Assembly: GCA_024500155.1 (NCBI GenBank)
Contig: CM044858.1
Location: 21,129,795-21,193,794 of the forward strand
DNA length: 64,000 nucleotides
Origin: Chenopodium formosanum
Taxonomy: Eukaryota; Streptophyta; Magnoliopsida; Caryophyllales; Amaranthaceae
Direction of reading: 5' to 3'
Numbering within the stretch: the first letter of the stretch is position 1; each line of letters opens with the position of its first letter. Of the stretch, positions 45,055-57,000 are shown in pieces. The position numbers and the translations under genes are program-made. The notes beneath the pieces were generated by a model. It searched no databases. It had not been told where the DNA came from and was given only the letters and a program-made list of their open reading frames with translations.

Positions 45055-48000
45055 GTAATAATAAACTTGGTCATTTGGTTAATCATTCTTAAAGAGTCGT
45101 AGCATAGGTTATTTTAGGACTTTTTTGTGAAAAACTCCCTTATGTATGTATATCAAGTTTTGTGAAAAACTACCCTACAAAAAAATTGTTGTAAGAAACT
45201 AGCTTATAAAAACTAAATGTTATAAGTTATTACCATGTACTTGTTTTACAAATGAAAGAAAAGGAAAACTCCCTTGATTCTTGATCCAAATTGGAGTACC
45301 AAAGTATATCAAGTCATGTACCTAGCAAAAGACACACAAATATTTCCATGAGAGAAAATCTATTCTAAAAAGAAAAGAAAATCTAATCTAAAACACGGGT
45401 TACTTCCCGAGAGAGGCTTGCTTAAGGTCCAAGCTTGACCGCTCTAATAAATAATATTGCAACGAACGTAAGAGCTTGTCAAATAATGCACTATTACACA
45501 TTTTGTGTGAAAGTAAGTAAGCACATGACAAAAAGAAGTCATGTAACAAGCTTAGTGCACTCCTATGAGGAGAGAGATGCAAAGAGAAGGAAAAAGAATC
45601 AAAAGAAAACTCAACAAAATAAGAAGAAAAATATAAAGAAGAAGAAGAAAAGGAAGGCAAACTCTTCTCAAAATATTTTTGGGTGACAACATCACCCTTT
45701 TCCTCAATTGGGGGCGAATGAGACACATATAAATCATCATAGACAAAAGGGTCTCCAATCGGCTCATCAACAAAGGAAGGGAGGGATATAGGAATGTAGG
45801 GGATATGGTTGAAACTCCTTGAGAAAGGGACATGAGAGGAGGGAATAGGGGCTATGGTCTCACAAATGAACTCTTTTTTACCACCATACCTCAAATCACC
45901 AATAAGAGCATGGAAATCAATCATTGAATCCATAAAAGAGGAACACTCATGATCATTATCTCCCTCAAACATCCAACTCCCAAGAGGAACCACATAATCT
46001 CCTTCACTACAGTCATGAGAAACAACTCCCTCAACTTCAATTCCTTAAAACACAAAGTCTCAAAACCATGCATGAATGGATGCAAATTCATCTCAAAATC
46101 ATCTCTTTCCCATGAAGCACTCTCAATGAACTTACTTAAAAGGCTATAGGCATTCCTTTGTATGGTAGATCTGTTTTTTATGTGTATTTGGTGGTGGCAT
46201 TTGGTGTGTATGGGTGGTGCTTGTGGCGCTCGAGGTGGGGGATAAGGGATACAGCCGTACAGGTGATGGTGCTTGTCACTGAGTTGGGTTCTGGTGGGTC
46301 GTGGTGGTAGTGAATATAGTTGGCGGAGTGGGATAGTGGGTCGTGGTTGGGCAGTGGGGGTGGGGGTGGGGGTGAGTTTAAGTCAGGGGCAGGGTTAGGG
46401 TCAGGGTCTCGCATAAGTATTGTCCATCTCCGGTTCAAGTTCAACGTAAAATCTCAACCTAGCATTTATTGCTAGGTATTTTTTTTAGTATTTAAAATAT
46501 GCATTTGTAACTGACAAATTAATATGTCCGATACAAATAGGCAAATGTTTGTAACAGACATATCAATTTGTCCATTACAAATAGGCACTTATTTATAACG
46601 AATAATTGAAATGTCCGTTACAAATAGGCAACTTTTTGTAGCTAACAATGTCCGTTACAAATAATTGGACTATTTGTAACCCCAGCAGTTGTAACCCCCA
46701 ATGTTGGTTACTAAAAGCCCGTTTATGTTAGTTATAAATAGCATTTTTTGTACTAGTGTTGGAATCTAACAGATACCCACCAAATTTTTTGCACTCTTTA
46801 TTCCTTTTCAAGTTACTAACTTGACCGTCGGAGGCGGAGCTCTAACAATCGGAGTCTCCATGTGTTTGCAGGTGCAGGTCGAGCCGAACCAAACTTTGTG
46901 ACGTAACTCTCCCAAGGGACAAAAACACCCAAAATATTTGGCGCCGTCTGTAGGCAGAGTACCTAAAAGATGGTTTAAGAGTCTGTACCACTTCTTCATC
47001 CAAACAATCTACAACCGGTTATTCAACCAGGCGATCCAAACAACTCTCAACCGGTTAACCAATCGGGTAATTTCAATATCCCTCAGCCGGAGGTATACTG
47101 ACCACGAAGATGAGAATAACGATGTGCAAACGTATGTGGCCAAGGATGGCTCATTCATTTCCTGGTACACCAGTTCCAGAGATCAGCTGGAACGTCATAC
47201 AGACAAGGCGGGTCCTAGCAGGCCCTTTGGGTGGCCAGGAAGGGAAACCCAGATGGCCAGAGGATCATCTCCAGTCACCCGGGACGAACTCATGAAATTC
47301 ATGACTAGTTTCAAGGGTGAGATCAAGGATCTGATCAACCAAAACAAGGCTGGCTCTAGCAAGAGTCAGCCGGCCAAAAAGACTCCTCTAGCTGAGAGGA
47401 AGAAGCCAATCAAGGACAGGCGGCCAACTCCCCATCCCAAGGAGAAGGCACCTGCAATCATTGACTGACAAAGATCCATCTACCGAAGGGTCCGCAAAGA
47501 GGCACCTGGCAAGATCAGCCGGGTTGAAGTAAGAAGGGTGCCTCCGATGCTCGGCACATCATTGAGGGGAGGAGAAGCTAGCAGTTGTCTGAGTCAGCCT
47601 CTACCTCGAGCTTTCCAGACATCTTCAAAGAGACTTCTGTAAAGAACACCCAGTCCTTACATGAAAGCCGAACAGGCGGCAAGTCCATCCAACTCGGCCA
47701 GCATATGATCGGGCAAGCCCCGTATGCGCCCCAGGCGCAGTATGGTCAATATGACCTCCAATATATGCAGCCGGCCTATTACGGTTAGACGGTATATAAC
47801 AATGTCCAGCCTCTGGACTAGTAGCTCCGTTTTCTTCGACTTGGTGAACAACCGTCTGCGTTCACCAGAAATATAACCGAGGCGGCTCAGCCGGCTAAGG
47901 TTAAGAATGTGTTGGTGGGTACCTATGATGGTACCACCAACCCTGAAGACCACCTGATGGCATACACCAACATCATGTATTTACAGGGATTGGATGATGC

Positions 48001-51000
48001 CACCTGGTGCCATTGCTTTCCGGCTACATTGAACGGCATAGCCCAATAATGGTTTAGCAATTTGATAGCCGGTTCCATCGATAGCTTCAAGAAGCTTGCC
48101 TTCTTGTTTACTTTTAACTTCTCTATGATCATCCCTACTAAGAAAACAAGTCTCGACTTGAGCACCATAAAGCAGGGAGATAGAGAAGGGCTCCACTCCT
48201 ATGTCAGGTGGTCCAATCTGATAAGAATTCAAATACAAGGACTGTCTGATGAGTTAGCTTTTACAGACTTTTTCAAGGGTCTGAAGGACGGGTCAACTTT
48301 CAAGTTTGACCTCGTCAAGAAGGGTGCTGTCACCCTGCAGGCAGCGTTGAGGGAGGCGGAGAGCTATATTCAAGCCACCAACCTCTGCTCGTCTGGCACT
48401 CACTCGGACTCTAAGAAGTCTAACAAACAAAAAGACAGCCGGTCTGCTCAGCCGGCAAAGAAAAAAGAAGAGAGCAAAACGAGAAAAGAAGTCTAGGCGA
48501 TTAGGGACTCTGACTAGCCGTCCTAGAAGAAGAAGAAAGAGTTTAAACTATAGGTCCCCAAGTAAGAGTTTAACAAGGACTGCAACTCCATCCTCATGGA
48601 GATTAAGGACTGGCTATCTTTTAAGAAGCCGAATCCGATGAAAAGTTATGTCCAATCGCAAAACAAAAACAAATACTGCCAATACCATGAGGAAGTTGGC
48701 CATGACACCAACGAATGCTTTAGCTTGTAGAGGGCATTGGACCGTTTGGCCGACAAGGGGATGTTGAAGTTTTACATCTCCAAGTCCAAAGAAGGGACTA
48801 ATAAGAAGAACCCGGGGCATTCAACAAAGACTCCCCAACCTACTAGTAGCTCAGAAACTGACAAGGAGCCGGTCTATACCATAGCAGGTGGGTTCTCATG
48901 CGGTAGCCCAACCATCCGGGGCACCAAGAGACATCTTCGAAAGATGGACTCAACTGATGATGACGAGCAGACGTATGCCAGCTCCACCTTCCCAGATGTT
49001 CTCATCACTAAGCGGGACAGGGGCTGCGTCCGCCGTCCGCATGACGACCCGGTCGTCATTGAATGTAAGGTCGCCAAGCAGTTGGTGTGGCGAATCCTTA
49101 TTGACACTGGCAGCTCGTCGGATATTATCAGCCTCAAGTGCTTGCAGAAGCTGAAGTACAAGTCCAGCAGCATGCACCAGGTTAGCCACCCCTTGGTTGG
49201 TTTTGGGGGTGGGATGCTATACCCAGTCGATAGGATTGACTCACCTATCCGGCTGGGGGATAAAGGAGAAGGACGACATCTGGTCGTCAAGTTCTTGGTA
49301 GTTAAGGAATTGGCCTCCTATAATATCATCTTAGGCCGTCCCGCCCTCAACGAAGCCATGGCAGTAATCATCCCATCTCTCATGCTGATCAAGTATGAGA
49401 AGCATGATGGCTTTGTTGGTTCCCTAAATAGGGATCAGAAGACGGCCCGGAAGTGCTACCTCTCGGCTGTCAAGCCCACTGTAGCCTCAGACGGCCAAGG
49501 ACAGGAGCCAATAGACCTTGAAGATGTCAAGGGTGCCAACCCAGCCCTACCAGCATTCAGAAAGAAAAGAAAATCTGCTCTGTTGGTGGAGTTGAAGAAA
49601 GAGAAAAAATAGCAATTACTGATCGGAGAGCGGTCAGATGAGCTCCGCCCCCAATCGGCTAGAGAAAACTTTGATCTCGCTGTGGATGACAGCCGTCCAA
49701 AGCGTACTATAAAGGTTGTCACGGTTGCTTATGCTACTTTAGGTGCAGACTTACACCTATTGCTGAAGGAATTCAAAGACATTTTTGCCTTTGAAGTGGA
49801 AGAGATGCCAGGCGTCAGCCCGGACCTCGCTGTCCATAAACTTGCCGTGGACCCAAAGAAGAAGCCCATCCGGCAAAATAAAAGAAATCACGGCGAGGAT
49901 AGAAGTCAGGCGGCAGTTGGATGCAGGGTTCATTCGGCCATGTAATTTCCCTGACTAGGTGGCGAATGTTGTGCTTGTAAAGAAGCCGAATGGTACCTGG
50001 CGTATGTGTGTTGATTACACAAACCTCAACAAGACAGGTCCAAAGGACAGCTATCCGCTTCCAAAGATTGACAGCTTAGTCGATTCCACAACCGCTCATG
50101 CCTTGTTGAGTTTCATGGATGCCTATTCCGGCTTCCATCAGATACCCCTTTGGAAAAAAGATCAAGAGAAGACGGCCTTCGTCACGGATCTGGGGTTATT
50201 CTGTTACATTGTGATGCCGTTTGGCATGAAGAATGCGTCTGCCACTTTCCAACAGATGATTAATACAGTCTTCATTAATCAAATTGGGAGGAATGTGGAG
50301 GCGTACATTGATGACATGATAGTCAAATCCAAGCAGCAGGCGGATCACCTTGTTGACCTCCGAGAAACCTTCAGCACACTCAGGCGGCATAAGGTTATGT
50401 TAAACCCTAAGAAATGTGTCTTTGGTGTTGAGTCTAGGATGTTTCTCGGATTCCTGATTGATCAAAGGGGGATAGAGGCTAACCATGAGAAGATACAGGC
50501 GGTGATTGACATGAGTCACCTCGCAATGTCAAGGAAGTACATAGACTGACCGGTTGCCTGGAAACATTGGGGAGGTTACTCGGCCGGTCAGGTGACAAAT
50601 GCCTTTACTTCTTCTAACCAATCAGAAGCAGACTAGATTTGAATGGGGGGGTGATACTGAGGCGGCCTTTCAGAAACTGAAAGAACACTTTCACTCTTTG
50701 CCAAGGCTTGTTATCCCTCTGCATAAAGAGACATTATACATGTACCTAGCTGTCTCAGACCATACCCTTAGTGCTGCTTTCCTTGCTGAGAGAGACGACA
50801 TCCAGCTCCCGGTATATTTCATTAGCCATGTGCTAAAAAATGTTGAACTCCGATACCCCATGGTTGAAAAACTTGGCCTTGCTTCGTATATGGCATTCAA
50901 GAAATTGAAGCGTTACTTTCTGGCACATCCGGTTGTAATTTACACCGACCAGCCCCTCAAGCAGCTAATGTCTACTTTGGAGTCATCTGGCAGAATGTTG

Positions 51001-54000
51001 AAATGGGCTATTGAAATGCAAAGTCTTGAAATCTCCTACGAACCAAGAAAGAAAGTGAAAGGTCAGGTGTTTGCCGACTTCATAGTTGAAATGACTCGTT
51101 CGGTTTCTCCGAATAATCCTGATCAGGTTTGGAAGGTGTATCTAGACGGGAGCTCTACAAAGAACGGATGTGGTGCTAGCATTAAATATGAGTTTCCTGA
51201 AGGAGACAAATTTGAATATGCACTACGTTTCAAGTTTCAGGCCTCAAACAATGAGGCAGAGTATGAAGCCCTGCTAGCCGGAATCCACATGTGTAAGGCA
51301 GTAGGGGTAACAAAGGTTGACGCCTATACTGATTTGTAGTTGGTACTTAGTCAGTATAAGGGTAAATATGAAGCAACTAATCCAGCTATGATTAAATATC
51401 TTCAGGTAGTCAAAGAAGAGGCCGAGGCACTTGAGGAATTCCGTCAGAGTCAGGTGCCCATTGTCCAAACTAGCATCTTCCGCTTGCTGTGATACGCCTC
51501 GGTCAGTCTTTTGGGAAGTACTGGAAAAGAAAAGTATATATGAAGAGCCCATTGGAATCCTTGACCGAAGCTCTACTTGGATGGATGGCATCAGGGTATA
51601 CCTTACAGACGGCACACTTCCTGATTCACCACAGGAAGCAGCCGTCATGAAGAAAATCTTCAAAGCTAGTTTCCTCAAACCCCTTTTGAAGTGCGTTACC
51701 CCAGAAAAGGGAAAGGAAGTCCTCAAAAGAATTCCCTGCGGGATTCTGCGCCTCCCATATAGGCGGCAGGTCCCTAGCCGTCAGAGCCAGGCGACATTAT
51801 TTTTGGCCTACCCTTGAGGCAGATGCTAAAGAACTTGTGAAGAAATGCGACAAATGCCAGAGGTTTAGCAAGCTTATTCACCGCCCGGCTACTAACCTGA
51901 CGGCAATTCACAGCCCAGTCCCGTTTGCTAAATGGGGCATGGACATTTTAGGTCCTTATACGCCTGTCCCAGGCGGAAAGCGCTATATTTTGGTGGTTGT
52001 GGATTAGTTCACCAAATGGGTGGAGGCAGAGGCGGTCAAGAACATCAAGACAAAGGATGTCATCTCTTTCATATCGAAGAACATCATCACCCGGTTTGGG
52101 GTTCCTATGTCTGGTGTTTAATAATGGCCCTCAGTTTGAAACCCTTCAGCTTAAGACTTGGTTAGGGGATCAAGGGATCTCACACTATTTTGCATCAGTC
52201 GGTCGACCCCAAGCAAATGGCCAAGTTGAAGCTTTCAACAAACTCATCTAAGACGACATCAAAAAGAAAATTGAAAGAGCCGGAGGTCTATGGGTAGAGG
52301 AATTAATTCATGTTTTATGAGCCATCCGGACAACTACAAAAGTGGCAAATGGTGAGACCCCAATTCTCATGGTATACAGTGCTGAAACCGTCATGCCCAT
52401 CGAACATTACGAGCCGACTCTCAGAGTCATGCTTTTTGATGAAGAGGCAAACTGGGAGGCCATGCGGCTGGCATTGGACTCACTCCCGGAACGCAGGGGC
52501 AATGCTGCCCTGCGTCATGAGATTTACCGTCTGAGGATGACTAGAGCCTACAATAAAAAATTACACAAGAGCCCTTTGAATGTTAGTGACTTTGTGTTAC
52601 GAAAAATGAAGGCAACCGGTAGGGCCAATGAGCTTGGAAAGCTAACTCCTAACTGGGAAGGCCCCTACCAGATCTAAGAAGAAGTTAGGGATGACACCTA
52701 CCGCCTAGAAACTCCAGACGGCAGACGCCTGCCTAGAACTTGGAATGTAGACAACTTAAAAAAGTACTACTTCTGAGAGTTGTAAATTTTTTGTAAACAA
52801 AGACTCTATCAATGAAAAGTCGCTTTTTGTTTTCAGTTTTATTTTGTTATCAATACTGTTTATTTTTACACCGGTTGGGCAATGCCCAGACGAACCAATC
52901 ACTCTTATTAAGAAGCTAAGTTTGAAACTTTGCAGAATACAAGCTAAGCAGAAAAAGGCTTAGCGGCTACACAACCAGTCTACTAAAGACATGAGGCCTG
53001 TGGCCAAATGGTTGCTTATTTTATAAAATCGCCTGTTTTAGTTTGAAATATGGCATCCGGCGACACCACTCCAGGTGCAATCGTCGCAAAGAGCTTACTA
53101 TTGTTTGCTATATCGTATGCATCCAGATGGCAAAGATTAAGTGACCTAATTGGTCAACTCATAGCCGTCTAACCCGAATACTCTAAAGAACGACAAAGTT
53201 TTCGAGTGGCCGGATGTCATAGGATCAACCGGCTATCGACCGAAGAGCTTAGATTATTTATTCCAAAATTGCACAAGTCCTGTTGGGGCAAAAACATTTT
53301 GTGTAATGGCTATTCACCCCACCTCAGACGGTCATTTACCGCTTGGGTCAAAGGCTGGAACGCCTATTTATTGACCGGCTGTGCACATGGTTTGGGGCAA
53401 TCACCATTGTGATTGATTGGCTTACAAACATCTCATACTCTTCAAAGTATCAAACGTTTCCAAGCCAATCAATCAATCTAAGATGAAACCAACCGCACAG
53501 CCGTCCAGGAGCAAGGACAACTAGATAATTACCTGCCGCATGCTTTCATAAGTTAGGCAAAATACCAATTATATATCAAGTATATATGCAAAATTCAAAA
53601 ATCAAACGCAAATATAAAAATCGACTGAGTCGGAATACTTCATTAAATTAAAATTGGCACGAAGGCCAAAGGAGATTGTTAACCGGAAAAACATCCGGTG
53701 CAGAAACATATAATAATGTTACCCGACTCCATAATCGGTAAAGTACAGAGATACTCGACATACAAGCCGGAAAGAAAGTAAAATGGCATACTGCCAATGA
53801 AAGATAAGGGGTTGACTCACTGCTGTAGGGGTGGCTGCTCATGCTGATCCTGGCCTGAAGGGAGAGCTTCCTCTTGATGCTCAGCCGTCTAGGGCTAGTT
53901 CTCTTGATTCTCTTAGCCTCCCCGCCTCGTCCTCCTTATCATCTGAGACTTCATATCGCAGCTCAGCAGCCTAGACCTTGAAGCGAGGCGAAGCTGCATC

Positions 54001-57000
54001 TCCTAGAGTTTAGGCATCACACACCGTAGTGGCGTAGTCATACCGGAGTTTATAGACTTCAAAGTCTTTGTCTGGGTAGAGGAGGCCCCAGGCGATCTTC
54101 AGGCGGGCCTCATTGCCCCGCTCGTTCTTATCAACCAGCCGGCGCTGCTTCTTAGCAATTTTGTCCCGATGCTGGTTCTTCAGGTTGACCAGCTCCACCC
54201 CCAACCGGGTGACGTCCGCCTGAAGCTTTGTGTTCTCCTGATCAGCCTCCTCTAATTCCTTTAGATCAAATTGGGCATTGTTCAATTCAAGCTCAAGGTT
54301 ATTAGCCCAGTAGGTGGCAGCATCATTCGCAATCGTCAATCCGGATTAGCTCCTCGTATTTCAACTCTACTGCTTTAATCTTAATTTCGAACATATAAAT
54401 AGCATATTCAGCAAAGTTGAGGTTTTGAGTGGCCCTTTGTTTGGCGTCATTTACCTCTTCTTGTTTCTGCATAAAGAGGCCACGCATCCCATCCACCCTC
54501 AGCATCACCTAAAATGGTTAGCCGGAAAGTTTAGTACTTTAACCAAATTAAAGAAGAAACAAAAGTGTTGAGTTGAGATCAACTTACCTCAGCCAGCTGA
54601 CCCATGATCCGGTCAAATCCACCTGTTGCCGTTCAGGCACAAAGTTCTTCTCCGACTGGGTAAGAGTCCTCACCATCCTCTTAGCAAAGACCACCAGATC
54701 AGAGGGACCGGAAGTAGCATCTGCACCATAAGAAGTACTTGGCGAGAGAGTTGCAGCATAGTTGGCATTCATTGTTTGCCGGCTGCTTACTGAGCCCCCA
54801 GAAGGGTTGACCTTTGTCTTGACTCTCATGAAGTCAAGTGGCCAAGGAAGATCAATTCGGGTCTTACCTTGGGTCTAAGGCTGTGGAGTTTCACCGTCCC
54901 CAGCCGCTGCAGCACCACTTGCAGCATTGAGTGGCTCGCCACTCTTTGATGCCCCAGAGGTATCCGGCGCTTTCTTCCCGGAACGCTCTGAGTTTTCACT
55001 CAGAGCCTTCATAATTGAAGGAGACTTGCCCCCGGTTGTGGGATAATCCTTCTTCGCTGAGGAAGTTGACTGGGAAGGGTTCTTTTTTGCGGCTTTGGCA
55101 GCCGGAGATTTATTCAGCTCGTATACAGGTCTTTTGATAAGTTTGGAGACGGAGCGAGGAATATTTTTGCGGGCGCCCTGCAAAGGAAAGACTGAAGAGT
55201 TAACAGCCGGCAAAAGTCCTTTAGGGAAATTGAAAGAAGATAAGACAGGGCAGGCGGTCTTAACCTGCCTTTCTTGGCCTCTTTGGCCTCAACGGCTGCT
55301 TTTTTAGCAAGCAGCTGCTCTTTGCGCAGTTGCGCAACGAATTTCGCCGGGGTCTTCTCTAGGTCCACCATTGTCAAGGCGTCGGATGCAAGGGGAAAAC
55401 GGAGAGTTAGTCAAAACAATTAAAATAATTTAATTATAAATACAGACGGCAAAACGCCGAATGAATAAGTGGATCTACCCTTGGGAAACATGGTGATTAA
55501 CCCACAGGCGGACATAATTTTCTCTTCCTTGAAAAAATCCAAATGGGGGATCTAGTTTTTTGGCACAGCTATTTGAGTCCCATCCCCTAAGGGCTCAGTT
55601 GTGATATTGTTTCGGCTTTATTATTTGCTCCCGAGCTCTAGAGGAGAGCGTGGGAAGGGCGCATTTATTTTCCCAGGAGAGCCGGCTCCATATTGTATCG
55701 GCGTAATGTCTGGTTCTGAAGCGGTGAAGCTGCGTTCTATATTCTGAAACTCGTAGGCGGCGATATAACTCAGAATATTGACCCAAGAGTTTGGGGTTAG
55801 CTGCCAAACCCCCACGTCATATCCCTTCAGAATCTTTCTTTTCCCGGGTAAAGGGGAAAGCGGAGGCCGACTTCTATTACCGCCTCGTAGCAGACGAAGT
55901 AGTTGTCTCTGTTATTGATGTTGTCATCCCAGGCCATCACTGCATCAGCAGGCGGGACAACGATATCCCATCCCCTTCCAAAGGGATGATTTTGTTTGAA
56001 GGCCTTGAAGCCACTTTTCAGTAAAGCAATATCTCCCGGCAGCATCCTTGTCTTTTTGGGATCAGGGAGAGAAGATGTCTTAGCCGGCTGCTAATAGTTA
56101 GCAGCAAAGTTGTCCTGCTTAGAGCCAGAAGCTTCTGAACCTGATATCTTGGCGGCCACCTCACCACCTGAATCCTCTTCCATTCCTTGAGATGAGACAG
56201 CTTCCTCATCACTGTCTGCCTCCCTTACGTTATTATGGGAAGAGGGAGCACCATCTGATGAACCTTCTTGCTAATCCGGACCATCATAGTCCTCGACACG
56301 AATTACCTCATCTGCAAGCGCCGCCATCTGGGCTTAACAGTCGTTTGTTCAATTCTGGCCATTGTTTCTTGCACAAACACATAGAGGGAGGAATTTGGGG
56401 ATGAGCAAAGCAGTTCCGACTCATCAGAAAAGGCACCCCCTGTTCTAGATTTAGCCATACCAGGAGACCGGCTGAATGTCCTAGGCAGTGCCGAGTGTGA
56501 GGATGGAGAGTCCATTTTTATTTTCGAAGATGATTTATACAGACGGAAATGAAGAAAAAGCTGAAAGAGGGTACAGGCGGTTACCTTACTTTAGCTCTTA
56601 AAAAATATGAAAACTGCTAAAGTCGAGTGATCGGGTACTGTTAAAGTACGCACGCGGATGTCTTGAAAAAAAACTGACGCAGATGGAACCAGAGTATCTC
56701 TCTCTAAGAATCCCTCTTTCTCTCTCTAGAAAGTCAAATGATGAAAATAATGAGAGAGCCCACGTGTCGAGGGCTGCCAGATCATCCAATACCACTCACC
56801 AGCTAACACGTGGACACCTCAGATACTTATCAGAATTGCGGCCTTCAAGGGCCCAATTCCCAAGAATCCGCACTTTTGCGGCGCAACCCATCATACCTAG
56901 GTCAAAGTGACCTAGGGAGGGGCACATTTCCTAACGACCCTATAAATAGGGAGGTATTCCCCCATTTGGGAACATCTACAATCATTTATTACACACATAT

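Noticed and set aside
46178..46444. Pro-rich frame on the reverse strand
   Set aside because: It lies in a G-rich CACTA subterminal region, and the composition alone keeps the frame open.
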